From Fontivita pretiosa (GTDB taxonomy: Bacteria > Planctomycetota > Phycisphaerae > Tepidisphaerales > Tepidisphaeraceae), in NCBI RefSeq assembly GCF_050410795.1, contig NZ_CP191258.1, positions 4,712,001 through 4,776,000 on the forward strand: a stretch of 64,000 nt of DNA, in the 5' to 3' direction. Positions 16,510 to 25,165 of this stretch are shown piece after piece (positions within the stretch are counted from its first letter, which is position 1; the number at the start of each line of letters is the position of its first letter). Made by a program: the position numbers and the translations under genes. Below the pieces are notes generated by a model. It searched no databases. It saw only the letters and a program-made list of their open reading frames with translations, and was not told the origin of the DNA.

Positions 16510-17694
16510 ATGTCGTTCGGAAATGACCACAAGAAGGTAGTGGTGGCGATGAGCGGCGGCGTGGACAGCTCCGTCGCTGCGGCGCTGCTGCTGCGCGCCG
16601 GCTACGAGGTCGTCGGCGTGTTCATGCGCCTGGGCTGGCCCAATGGCGTGGCACGTGACGAGGCGGAAGGCTCGGCTTCGGCCGACATTTCCTGCGATCC
16701 ATCGGGCAAGAGCAGGCAGGGGTGCTGCTCGGTGCTCGATGCCGCCGACGCCCGCCGCGTCGCTGGTGCCCTGGGCATCCCGTTCTATGTGTTGAACTTC
16801 GAGGAAGACTTCGATCGCGTGATCGACTACTTCGTCGCCGAGTACAACCGCGGGCGCACGCCCAACCCGTGCGTGCGCTGCAACGATTGGCTCAAGTTCG
16901 GCAAGCTGGCGCGTTATGCCGAGGCGATCGGCGCCGATTACGTGGCCTCCGGACACTACGCCCGCATCGGGACTGATCCGCTTACGGGCGAAAAGGCGCT
17001 GCTTCGCGGTCGCGACCATCGCAAGGACCAGAGTTATGTCCTGTTCGGCATGACCCGCGCCGCGATCGAGCACACGCTGCTTCCCATTGGTGAGTTTGAA
17101 AAGCAGGACGTGCGGGCCATCGCGCGCGAGCTGGACCTGCCGGTCCACAACAAGCCCGATTCGCAGGAAATCTGCTTTGTCCCGAATCAGGACTACGCCG
17201 GACTGCTCAGGCGTCGCGCGCCTCAGGCGTTCAGCCCCGGCAAGGTCGTGGACAGCAGTGGCAAGGTCGTCGGCGAACACGAAGGCCACCAGCATTTCAC
17301 CATCGGCCAGCGCCGTGGCGTGGGCGTGGCGCTGGGGTATCCGCTGTACGTCGTCGATATCGATCCCCACGAGAACCGCGTGATCGTCGGCGGCCGTGAG
17401 GACCTGCTGCGCTCGAAGCTGGTCGCCAGGCAGATCAACATCCTCAATTCGCGGCTGCGCGATGCCGCCGTGTGCCCTGAGCCTTCTGCCGCTGCGCATG
17501 GTCCGATCCGCTGCCAGGCCAAAATCCGCTACAACCACGCTCCCCAGCCCGCGACGGCGACGCTCAGCGGCCCCGACGAGCTGACCGTCCACTTCGACGA
17601 GCCTCAGTCGGCGATCACGCCGGGCCAGGCGGTCGTTCTGTACGATGGTGACGTAGTGCTGGGCGGCGGCTGGATCGAACGAAGCGAACGATGA
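16510..17694 (+). CDS. mnmA: tRNA-uridine 2-sulfurtransferase MnmA
   Basis: 394 residues. MnmA puts sulfur on U34 of tRNA-Lys, -Glu and -Gln. The PP-loop is MSGGVDSSVAA at the N-terminus, with conserved KDQSYVLFG, HFTIGQRRGVGVA and C-terminal beta-barrel segments. Catalytic cysteines are placed in NPCVRCNDW (first Cys) and DSQEICFV (second Cys). The insertion CDPSGKSRQGCCS near residue 65 (several cysteines) is present in many MnmA proteins. The ATG at 16510 precedes a canonical N-terminus. The next gene on the same strand starts 58 bases downstream. Confidence 0.97.
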   Translation: MSFGNDHKKVVVAMSGGVDSSVAAALLLRAGYEVVGVFMRLGWPNGVARDEAEGSASADISCDPSGKSRQGCCSVLDAADARRVAGALGIPFYVLNFEEDFDRVIDYFVAEYNRGRTPNPCVRCNDWLKFGKLARYAEAIGADYVASGHYARIGTDPLTGEKALLRGRDHRKDQSYVLFGMTRAAIEHTLLPIGEFEKQDVRAIARELDLPVHNKPDSQEICFVPNQDYAGLLRRRAPQAFSPGKVVDSSGKVVGEHEGHQHFTIGQRRGVGVALGYPLYVVDIDPHENRVIVGGREDLLRSKLVARQINILNSRLRDAAVCPEPSAAAHGPIRCQAKIRYNHAPQPATATLSGPDELTVHFDEPQSAITPGQAVVLYDGDVVLGGGWIERSER

Positions 17695-17752
17695 GTGTTC
17701 AGGCCCTTTCGTCCACCGCCAGTGGCGGTTGTGATTCCGGATCGCGACGCAC

Positions 17753-18718
17753 TTGCTGACATCTGGTAAATATCTGCCTGTGCTGCGAAGGAACGTGCTC
17801 ATCTTCCACCAGGCGGCCTTGGGCGACTTCATCGTGACCTGGCCGATCGCGATGGCTCTGTCGCGGATTCTGCCGCAGAGCCGGATCATCTATGTCACAC
17901 ATTCGCAGAAAGGCGCTTTGGCGGAGCGCGTACTGCGGGTGGAGCGCGCCGACGCCGAGGCGGGCTGGCACCTGCTGCATCTTCCGCCGCCACAGGTTCC
18001 GCAGTTGCCCGATCGGTCGCAGCAGTTGCTCGACGCCGCGCACACAGTGGTGAGCTTCACCGCCGGGCAAACCGATGCGCTGGCACAGGGGCTTGCCCGG
18101 GTTGCGCCTCATGCCAAGCTTGTCTGCCTCGATACTCGCCGCAATGTCCCGGCGGTTCATGTGAGCGAATCGCTGGTGTGCCAACTGCACGACTGGCCGG
18201 CGCTGGCGGGGGCGGCGCAGCAGATGCTCCGCTCGATCGCGACACGCGGCATCGCGTTCAACCGCACGCCGCAGAGCGGCCGGGCCGTCATCCATCCAGG
18301 CGCCGGCAAGGAATCCAACCGCTGGCCGGCACAGCGCTTCCTGGAGTTGATCCGTGCGCTGCAAGCCGCCGGGCGAAGCGTTCGCGTGCTGCTGGGAGAG
18401 GCGGAGATCGATCGCTGGCCGGGGGAACTGGTCGCACAGTTCGAATCGCAGGCCGAGGTCCGCCGTGCGCGCACGCTGCTGGATCTGCTGGAGGAGATCG
18501 CCGCCGCGGCCGTGTTCGTGGGCAACGACAGCGGCCCGGGGCATCTGGCCGGAATCCTCGGCGTGCCGACGGTCTCGCTGTTTGGGCCCAACAGCGATCC
18601 GGTCCGCTGGCGACCGCTGGGGCCGGCGGTGAGTTTGCTGTGTGCCGCGGCGATGGAGGAGATTCGGGTAGACCAGGTCCTGGCCGCTGCAAATCTCGCT
18701 GCTGGCGTCAGTGAATGA
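17753..18718 (+). CDS. Family 9 glycosyltransferase (heptosyltransferase-like)
   Basis: 321 residues. The N-terminal HQAALGDFIVTWPIA corresponds to the family's GDxL/P segment, and VIHPGAGKESNRWPAQRF and FVGNDSGPGHLAGILGVPTVSLFGP are the C-terminal nucleotide-sugar binding hallmarks. These GT9 enzymes are GT-B fold transferases that build LPS core or other surface heptose glycans at the inner face of the inner membrane. It is probably co-transcribed with mnmA. The start is uncertain: the true initiation codon may be a later GTG at about 17780. The last 11 bases overlap the signal peptidase gene on the opposite strand. Confidence 0.9.
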   Translation: MLTSGKYLPVLRRNVLIFHQAALGDFIVTWPIAMALSRILPQSRIIYVTHSQKGALAERVLRVERADAEAGWHLLHLPPPQVPQLPDRSQQLLDAAHTVVSFTAGQTDALAQGLARVAPHAKLVCLDTRRNVPAVHVSESLVCQLHDWPALAGAAQQMLRSIATRGIAFNRTPQSGRAVIHPGAGKESNRWPAQRFLELIRALQAAGRSVRVLLGEAEIDRWPGELVAQFESQAEVRRARTLLDLLEEIAAAAVFVGNDSGPGHLAGILGVPTVSLFGPNSDPVRWRPLGPAVSLLCAAAMEEIRVDQVLAAANLAAGVSE

Positions 18719-20486
18719 AGCGCATGTCACCGAAGTTGGGAATCAACGCCGGTGCTGAGTTAAAGGGCCTGAACCCGGCCGGCCAGTAAACGAAAAATGC
18801 CTTGCCGAGCATGAATCGCCGCGGCACCCGCCCGGGCAGAACCTTCAAATCCTCGTTGGGCAGGAAGATCTCCTTTTCCCAGTAGCGGGCATCCAGGCTC
18901 ACGAACGAGTTGTCGCCGAGGACGAAGAACTCATCGGGCCCCAGGACCATCAGCCGCCTGGGGAAATCGGCCGGCGAAGCCCAGGGCAGCGGCAGGCCGT
19001 TGCGGTCGCGATTGAGGTAGTACACATCCCGCCACAGCGTGATGTGCGACAGCGTGCTGCGTTGCCTTTCGGCGCTGATTCGCACCTCGGCCTGTGGCAG
19101 CGGGCGGTTGGCGCGGAAGGCGGCGTAGAGTTTTTCGATGTCCGGGTGATACTGCTGCTCGCTGGTTGCAAGCTCAACGCGATCGTCGATGCGTACCGAT
19201 ACGCGATAATCGACGTTCTGCATTTCCACGTGTACCGGACCGCTGCCGCGCGGCAGCTTCGCCGGACCTGCCACTCGCCGGCCGTTCATCAGTAGCTCGA
19301 ACTGATCGCGCGTGATCGCAGCCTCGAAGACGTCGTCGTGCTTGGTGAGCTGGACGCGCAGCGGTCCGTCGCCCTGGCGGCGTTCGTAGAAGAACGAGAG
19401 CTTGACGTCGCTGACATTCGCCGCCGGCGCGTAGCCGCCGCGACGGTAGGTGTCCGAGTCATTCGGACCGTGATCAACGGTGACGTCGTAAGCCAGCCAG
19501 TCGGTCAGGGCATGCTTGAGGGGATTGGCCGCCGGATCGAAATAAACACTGGCGGCGCCGTCGGGGTTGTCAAAGATGAAATTGCGGTTCCCCGGCGAGC
19601 CGTCGCCGATCGTCCAGCCGGCCTGGCCCGGCTCGAGTTTCCAGGGCTGTTCCCATGGCGGGTCCCTCTCCTCGATCTGCCCGCGCGGGTTGGTGACTAC
19701 GCGGTCCAGCCCGCGCGGCTGATAGTCGTTGTCGTACACGATCCGCCACAACGCTTCCTGCACATGCCGGGGCTTGGTCTGCACTTTGAAATCCGTCAGT
19801 TGCGGGTCGCGCGCGTTGGTGACGTAAACGTCGCCGTCCAGGACCATGATCGTTTCGCCGGGTTTGCCGACCAGGCGCTTGATGTAATTCTGTGCGTAGT
19901 CGAATCGCTCCGGGCGCTCGGGGCTTTTGAACACGACCACGTCCCATCGCTGCGGGTCCTGCAACAGATACAGATACTTGAGCACCAGGATTCGATCGCC
20001 GTAGCGGACGAACGGTTCGGTGGCGTCGTTGGCCGGGTCATCCGGGTTGTATCGCGGCAGGCGATAGCCGCAGTTGGGGCAGAAGATGGCGAAGACCTTG
20101 TTTCGCGCGATCGAGTCGATGCGGATGTCGTCGGTGCCGGTGTCGATGCCCTGATAGTTGACTTCGAAACGATAGCCGCAGTCCGGGCAGCGGAAACGCA
20201 TATGGGCCCCCAGCAGCGTGGGGGCCATCGAGCCGGTTGGTATGACGAATGCCTCGACAATAAACGCGCGGAAGATGAACGCCAGAATGAATGCGACCAG
20301 GATGGATTCGATCGTGTCCTTGACGCTGCCTTCGACCGAGCCGTTTTCGGTCGGCGGGCGGCTCGAGAGCACCTGTGGCTGGGCGGCGGGCGGTGGCGGA
20401 GTGGGCGGGAGGTGCCCCCGCGGCGAGCCGTGGCTTGATCCGGACGATGAAGCAGGCACGGCGGAACTCTGCGATCGCTGGTCCAT
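18708..20486 (-). CDS. lepB: Signal peptidase I with zinc ribbon and large extracytoplasmic insert
   Basis: 592 residues, about twice to three times a usual bacterial signal peptidase I. A Pro/Ser-rich cytoplasmic tail (1-50) precedes one membrane helix (about 58-82). Box B is PTGSMAPT with nucleophile S86, and box D is YIKRLVGKPGE with general base K203. Between them sit two CxxC pairs (C100/C103 CPDC and C136/C139 CPNC), a probable zinc ribbon. Box E (VLGDNS..DARYW) is near the C-terminus, separated by about 300 residues that look beta-rich (DWLAYDVTVDHG..VSVRIDDRVELAT) and may be a concanavalin-like module. The enzyme removes signal peptides outside the cytoplasmic membrane. It follows a sigma/anti-sigma pair on the same strand. 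Confidence 0.93.
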   Translation of the reverse strand: MDQRSQSSAVPASSSGSSHGSPRGHLPPTPPPPAAQPQVLSSRPPTENGSVEGSVKDTIESILVAFILAFIFRAFIVEAFVIPTGSMAPTLLGAHMRFRCPDCGYRFEVNYQGIDTGTDDIRIDSIARNKVFAIFCPNCGYRLPRYNPDDPANDATEPFVRYGDRILVLKYLYLLQDPQRWDVVVFKSPERPERFDYAQNYIKRLVGKPGETIMVLDGDVYVTNARDPQLTDFKVQTKPRHVQEALWRIVYDNDYQPRGLDRVVTNPRGQIEERDPPWEQPWKLEPGQAGWTIGDGSPGNRNFIFDNPDGAASVYFDPAANPLKHALTDWLAYDVTVDHGPNDSDTYRRGGYAPAANVSDVKLSFFYERRQGDGPLRVQLTKHDDVFEAAITRDQFELLMNGRRVAGPAKLPRGSGPVHVEMQNVDYRVSVRIDDRVELATSEQQYHPDIEKLYAAFRANRPLPQAEVRISAERQRSTLSHITLWRDVYYLNRDRNGLPLPWASPADFPRRLMVLGPDEFFVLGDNSFVSLDARYWEKEIFLPNEDLKVLPGRVPRRFMLGKAFFVYWPAGFRPFNSAPALIPNFGDMRFIH

Positions 20487-20581
20487 AAGTGGGGGATGTT
20501 ATGCGAACGCCCGGCGGGCGAAAAGCCGCCGGGTCAAGCGCCGTGCCGATCGACTGGGCCAGCACTCCACAGGCACACACT

Positions 20582-21388
20582 TCATGACGCCGGCGCAGAC
20601 GTCGCGCAACCGCCCGACTCGGACGGGCTTCCCATGGACATCGTCTGGGCGGCTTTGCGGATCTGGTTCCGCAGTGCGGTCACCTGCCGAAGCGTGAGGT
20701 TGCCGCTGCCGGAACTGCCCACCACGCAATGCACCGCGCCGTCGCGCACGAATCCCGAGATGTGGTACTGGCCGTCGGTTTGCGCGTAGGTCATTCCGTC
20801 TTTGGCCTTGTAGCGATACCCCAAAGCGCCGGTGGACAGTGAATAGACACAGATGGTCGCATCGCCGCGGGTGAAGACGAACCGCGCGGCACGAGTGCCA
20901 CCCACCTCCGAAAGGCTTGCGCCCTGAAACGTCCAACCGTCGCCCGGATCGATCACCAGTACGGGATGACGAAGCTCTGCAAGCAGCTTGGCGCGAGCGG
21001 CCGCCAGGTCGGTGGCGGGGATGGCGGCCAGCGGATCGGCGATGCCGTGTTCGGCATTTCTGGCGCGATCTTCCCCGAGGCTTCGGCGGCTTGCTTCGAC
21101 CATGGCCGTTGCGAAGTATGGCGGGACGGATCGATCGGTGTTCCAGAAAAAGCTGTAGACCAGCCCCAGACCAAGCAGCAGCGCTGCCGCTGCGGCCAGC
21201 CCATACAGCGGCGTGCGCCAACGGCGCAGGTTCTGGCCAGTCGGCTGTGTCTGCCCGGCGGCCCGCTCGGCCCGAAGCGCCTGGGCGATTCGCTCTCGCA
21301 GTTGCGGCGGGGCCGTTTCCCCACCCAGCGCACGCCGTAGCGCCGCCTTCAACGCCGGATCATCAAAATGGGTCTGCTCAGGATTCAT
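20582..21388 (-). CDS. Putative membrane-bound anti-sigma factor
   Basis: 268 residues with a cytoplasmic N-terminal part of about 65 residues rich in helices, one membrane helix (TPLYGLAAAAALLLGLGLVY, about 68-88) and a periplasmic C-terminal domain of about 180 residues. It starts 54 bases after the ECF sigma gene, the standard place for the anti-sigma factor. The zinc-binding HxxxCxxC motif of the ZAS class is not present, so the assignment rests on position and topology. The periplasmic domain (VLVIDPGDGWTFQGASL..FVFTRGDATICVYSL) is likely the sensing part. The next gene in the same direction is lepB, 95 bases on. Confidence 0.65.
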   Translation of the reverse strand: MNPEQTHFDDPALKAALRRALGGETAPPQLRERIAQALRAERAAGQTQPTGQNLRRWRTPLYGLAAAAALLLGLGLVYSFFWNTDRSVPPYFATAMVEASRRSLGEDRARNAEHGIADPLAAIPATDLAAARAKLLAELRHPVLVIDPGDGWTFQGASLSEVGGTRAARFVFTRGDATICVYSLSTGALGYRYKAKDGMTYAQTDGQYHISGFVRDGAVHCVVGSSGSGNLTLRQVTALRNQIRKAAQTMSMGSPSESGGCATSAPAS

Positions 21389-21442
21389 TTCTCATTCCAC
21401 GCAACCCCATCTCACCAGAACCAAACCGGTTCAAAGGACAAG

Positions 21443-21988
21443 TTATTCCCGGATCAGTCCTTCTTTTCGTGCATACTCGTGAAGCTTCTGCGAAAGCCGG
21501 GCGCGGGCCCTGTGCAGCCGGCTCATCACCGTTCCTATCGGCACTCCAACCGCATCGGCGATCTCCTTATACGAGAACTCCTCGATCGCCCACAGCAGCA
21601 GTACCGTCTGATACTCGATCGGCAATTCCTCGATCGCCTTCACCAGGCGCTGGTCCATGCCTTCAAAGCTGCCCGGGTCCAGCGGGACCCCCGCCGCCGA
21701 CTCGTTGCCGGCGACGCGCTCCAGATGAGCATCATCGACCGCAACTGGCTGTCGCTTTTCACGCTGCGATCGGCTGAAGTGCACGTTGTGCATGATCCGC
21801 ACCAGCCATGGACGGATCCCGAACTGCTGAAGCTCAAAGTCGTCGCGCGCACGAAAGGCCCGCAGGTAGGTCTCCTGGACCAGGTCGTCGGCCTTGGCCG
21901 CGTCCTGGGTCAGCCGGCGGCTGACCCGGTAGAGCATGTCCAGATGCTCCAGGGCCAATCTGTCGAATTCATCGCGGGGGACTTTCAT
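21443..21988 (-). CDS. ECF-type RNA polymerase sigma factor
   Basis: 181 residues. Region 2 is DMLYRVSRRLTQDAAKADDLVQETYLRAFR with the conserved DLVQETYLRA, and region 4 is LPIEYQTVLLLWAIEEFSYKEIADAVGVPIGTVMSRLHRAR. No region 1.1 or 3 is present, as expected of ECF factors. The start is ATG 21988 (gives MKVPRDEFDRLALEH); a TTG-initiated extension to 22054 also exists but would overlap the divergent phosphatase gene start. The sigma, anti-sigma and lepB genes run in one direction with short gaps and could form an envelope-stress operon. The operon is inferred from spacing. Confidence 0.93.
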   Translation of the reverse strand: MKVPRDEFDRLALEHLDMLYRVSRRLTQDAAKADDLVQETYLRAFRARDDFELQQFGIRPWLVRIMHNVHFSRSQREKRQPVAVDDAHLERVAGNESAAGVPLDPGSFEGMDQRLVKAIEELPIEYQTVLLLWAIEEFSYKEIADAVGVPIGTVMSRLHRARARLSQKLHEYARKEGLIRE

Positions 21989-22047
21989 CCGGACCGGAGC
22001 CCTCACTCGGCCATGCGTCAATTGCACAATAGCCCGCGGCTTGCGAA

Positions 22048-22731
22048 ATGACAAAGGTTTTCGTATTGCCCCGATTCATGAACAGCGAGCAACCGAGCCT
22101 GGCTTTTGCGCTGCCGCCGGATATCCGGGGGCTTGTTTTCGACTGCGACGGCACGATCGCCGACACCATGCCCCTGCATTATCAGGCCTGGTGTGAGACG
22201 TTGCGGGAACATGGCCGGGAACTGCCCGAGGCGATGTTCTACGAGATGGCGGGGATTCCCACGCCCCGAATCGTGCAATTGCTCAACGAAAGGCATGGCT
22301 GGACGTTGCCGGTGGAGCAGACCAGTCGGCGCAAGGAGGAACTGTTCCTCAAACTGCTGCCACAGGTGATGCCTATCGAGCCGGTCGTGCAGGTGATACG
22401 ACACTTTGCGGGGCGATTGCCGATGGCGGTGGCGACCGGCGGCACGCGCGCGGTCTGCCGCAAAACCCTCAGCTTCATGGGGTTGATCGACTACTTTCAG
22501 GCGATCGTGACTGCCGACGATGTTGCGCAGGGCAAGCCGGCGCCGGACATTTTTCTGGAGGCTGCCCGCCGCCTGGGAGTGCCGCCGCAAACGTGCGCGG
22601 CGTTCGAGGACGGCGATCTGGGGATTCAGGCCGCGCGCGCCGCGGGAATGCTCGTCTTCGATGTGCGCGACGTGTGCCGCAGACCGTCGCCGTCCCCGAC
22701 CGCCGGCCTCACACCGCCGGCAGGAACGTGA
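22048..22731 (+). CDS. HAD-superfamily phosphatase/phosphoglucomutase-like
   Basis: 227 residues. HAD motif I is VFDCDGTIAD (nucleophile first Asp, acid second Asp), motif II is MAVATGGTRAV, and motif III/IV is GKPAPDIFLEAARRLGVPP..FEDGDLGIQAA. The cap domain is of the beta-phosphoglucomutase/GPH type, so it is a sugar phosphate phosphatase or mutase. The specific substrate cannot be read. ATG 22048 or ATG 22078 may be the real start; the first overlaps only the sigma factor's unlikely TTG extension. The C-terminus overlaps the convergent isomerase-like gene by 23 bases. Confidence 0.93.
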   Translation: MTKVFVLPRFMNSEQPSLAFALPPDIRGLVFDCDGTIADTMPLHYQAWCETLREHGRELPEAMFYEMAGIPTPRIVQLLNERHGWTLPVEQTSRRKEELFLKLLPQVMPIEPVVQVIRHFAGRLPMAVATGGTRAVCRKTLSFMGLIDYFQAIVTADDVAQGKPAPDIFLEAARRLGVPPQTCAAFEDGDLGIQAARAAGMLVFDVRDVCRRPSPSPTAGLTPPAGT

Positions 22732-23824
22732 ACGCCTCCACCAGCTCATCGCCGCTGTTGTGCAGCTCGATGCCGTGAGCGGCGGCGTCGTGACTGACAA
22801 AAAACTCATCGCCGGCACGGAAGCTGCGCCCGTTCACCGTTCCGCGTCCGCGCCAGATCAGCAGCACGAACGGCAGCGACTCGCTGTAGCTCAGCCTGCT
22901 GGAGACATGGATGCGTCGTCCGGCGAACTTGCGGCACACCTCCACGGGAAAGATGGTGGCCACCTGCCCGCCGCTGTGCTTGCGCTGCACCGGCACGGGT
23001 TTGAGCCGGAATCCATCCAGCCGACCGACCCGCTGAGCCACGTTCACGTCGATGAGCTTCATCGCCTGCTCGAGCGTGCGGAAGCCCGGATGTCGCTGCG
23101 CCGGCGGCATCAGTTTGCCTGCGCTGTAAAGCTCCAGCAGTGTGTAAACGTCGGAAGGTTGCTGAATCTCCAGAGTCAGTGCAGTTCCCGGTCGATGTGG
23201 AACACCCGCGGGAACAAAAAACCCTTCTCCGATGGTTTGATAGAAGCTGGGCGACAACTCCAATGCGTATTCGCGACCACGCTCGATGGCGCGCACCACC
23301 TGGGCGTGCGTGACACCTTCCCACAGCCCGGCATGGGTGTATGGCTGGGGACCTTTGGGCGCTTCCAGGAAGTAGTACGCTTCGTCCTTGCCGAAGCGAT
23401 GGCCCCTGAAGTTCTGCTTCATGCGTGCGACCTGTGCATCGGTGGCGTGCAGATGAAACACGATCGGCTCGCCCGGGTCGAGGATCTTCACCAGCACGCG
23501 AAACTCCGGACCGTGGGCGTCGAGAATGTCCTGTCCCAGAAGCTCCAGCGGGGCGGCCTTGATCGCGTCGCGCAGGGAAAGCGGCGGAACACTGCGCGGC
23601 ACATCGACCATAGACAGCCCGCCACTTGGCATGGGCGGCGGATTCACCGCTGCCACCGTCGAGCCGATCCACCGTTCCGGGATGAACTGCCGTGACGAGC
23701 GCTTCAACCGCTGCTGTCCCAGCCGATTCAAATCCGGGTAGAAACGATGAACGAATTCCGGACGCAGCTTCAAGATTCCCTGTCCCCGCTTCAGCAACTC
23801 AACGACGGTCTGATAGTTGTTCAT
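22709..23824 (-). CDS. Class I mannose-6-phosphate isomerase-like cupin
   Basis: 371 residues from ATG 23824. The middle carries an H-x-H pair (FHLHATD) and GKDEAYYFLEAP where type I phosphomannose isomerases have QxH and E metal ligands, and FVPAGVPH supplies the last histidine. The two jelly-roll halves continue to the C-terminus (VLLIWRGRGTVNGRSF, a second cupin barrel). The first zinc ligand differs from canonical ManA (H rather than Q), so the substrate may be another hexose or pentulose phosphate. Upstream on the same strand (107 bases) is a DUF89 phosphatase, and an aldolase diverges beyond that, which suggests a sugar-phosphate metabolism unit. Confidence 0.82.
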   Translation of the reverse strand: MNNYQTVVELLKRGQGILKLRPEFVHRFYPDLNRLGQQRLKRSSRQFIPERWIGSTVAAVNPPPMPSGGLSMVDVPRSVPPLSLRDAIKAAPLELLGQDILDAHGPEFRVLVKILDPGEPIVFHLHATDAQVARMKQNFRGHRFGKDEAYYFLEAPKGPQPYTHAGLWEGVTHAQVVRAIERGREYALELSPSFYQTIGEGFFVPAGVPHRPGTALTLEIQQPSDVYTLLELYSAGKLMPPAQRHPGFRTLEQAMKLIDVNVAQRVGRLDGFRLKPVPVQRKHSGGQVATIFPVEVCRKFAGRRIHVSSRLSYSESLPFVLLIWRGRGTVNGRSFRAGDEFFVSHDAAAHGIELHNSGDELVEAFTFLPAV

Positions 23825-23930
23825 GGCTCTCAGCTCTACCGGCCAGGCGAGGCGATGTTGCTGGCCAGAACCCGTTGCGTTGTCGGCAGGCCGTGGTACG
23901 AGGCCCTGCCAGTCGCGTCGCCGGCCCAAT

Positions 23931-25013
23931 TCAGCGAAAACGGCACACCACGTCAAAGACTTTGCCTCCGGTCCGCTTGGCGACCATGGCATCCTTGATC
24001 ATGGCGATGTTCAGCGCATCGCAGGAGAACTCGGCATCGAGATTGCTCTCTACGCCGCGGCCCATGCCTTCGATGATAACCAGATCAGCATCCGCCGACA
24101 CGTCGTTCAAGTCCGGGGAAACTTCCGACAGGTCGATCAGTGGCTCGCCCGTGCCCGTGCTGACCGATTCGATCGGCAGGCTGGCCAGCGACGGCTCGGC
24201 CCGGAGAATCCGTGGCCACCAGGCGCGCACATCGTGGATGGTCATGTCGTTGAGGCTGGGATATTCGTTGGCGGCCAGAACCACCTGAGTGCCGCGCATG
24301 GCCAGCCACCGCGCCAGCGGCAGCACGCCCAGCAGAAAATCGCTGCCGGCGTTGTCGATGAAGATGATCGTCTTGCGATAGGTCTTGCGATGCCAGACCT
24401 GCTCGAGCTGATCGAAGTCGTCGATGAGCCACGGCCGCGCCGGCAGCGTGCGGCGAATCTCGAAAAAATCCGGACTGGAGCCGAGGAACCGCCCCGCGGT
24501 TGCGGCGGCGCCCATGTCGAAGATGTTGCCGGCGAAAACACCCTCGATCACGGCGCGGAGCCTGTGCGAATCGGGCGTGGCGTCGATCTGCCGACAGACC
24601 GCCGGCAGCAGTTGCAGCATCTTCGCATTCTCCCGATCCTTCAAATCGATGAACGGATCGATGAAGCCATGCTCGCGGAAGATCTGGTCTCGCCAGCGGT
24701 CCAGCGTCAGGATCGTCACCACGCCGTGCCGGCCAGGGTTTTTCAGATATTCGGTGAAGATCTCGGTGAAGTGCTCATGGCAGCGACGGGCGCGGTCGTC
24801 GGCTGATTGTTTTGCCTGGCCGCGCGCAATCGCCGCTTCCACGCCCAGTCGCAGAATCGTCCGCGCATGTTCGATGAAAAACGGTACCCAATATTCGCGG
24901 GCTTCGTGGTCCTGTGTCAGATCCCACTTGCAGGCGACGTATCGGTTGGGGTCGGCGAGCTTGACGAAGGGTCGGCGATTCTGCTGGCGTTGGCTTTTGA
25001 TCGAATCCCACAT
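23931..25013 (-). CDS. DUF89-family damage-control phosphatase, subfamily II-like
   Basis: 360 residues. The start is taken at ATG 25013, giving MWDSIKSQRQQ; a longer frame to 25121 exists. Motifs: NIFDMGA, IFIDNAGSDFLLGVLPLARWL (metal-binding Asp/Asn) and VIIEGMGRGVESN, which is typical of subfamily II DUF89 proteins (the phosphatase part of animal and plant PANK4). Known members dephosphorylate oxidised or damaged metabolites such as 4'-phosphopantetheine derivatives, metal-dependently and in the cytosol. The family is clear, the substrate is not. The gene precedes the isomerase-like cupin by 106 bases. Confidence 0.85.
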   Translation of the reverse strand: MWDSIKSQRQQNRRPFVKLADPNRYVACKWDLTQDHEAREYWVPFFIEHARTILRLGVEAAIARGQAKQSADDRARRCHEHFTEIFTEYLKNPGRHGVVTILTLDRWRDQIFREHGFIDPFIDLKDRENAKMLQLLPAVCRQIDATPDSHRLRAVIEGVFAGNIFDMGAAATAGRFLGSSPDFFEIRRTLPARPWLIDDFDQLEQVWHRKTYRKTIIFIDNAGSDFLLGVLPLARWLAMRGTQVVLAANEYPSLNDMTIHDVRAWWPRILRAEPSLASLPIESVSTGTGEPLIDLSEVSPDLNDVSADADLVIIEGMGRGVESNLDAEFSCDALNIAMIKDAMVAKRTGGKVFDVVCRFR

Positions 25014-25165
25014 CGCAGCGGCGGATGCTAACGATGGTGCGCGCGAATGCAATCGCGCCTGGCGCGGCCCATCGATCCCATCAACACGCTGCTCTTGTGC
25101 GGCAGACTGCGTCGTATGCACCGGCCTGTGGTACGGCTGTCAAACCTGAAGTAAACTGTCCGATT

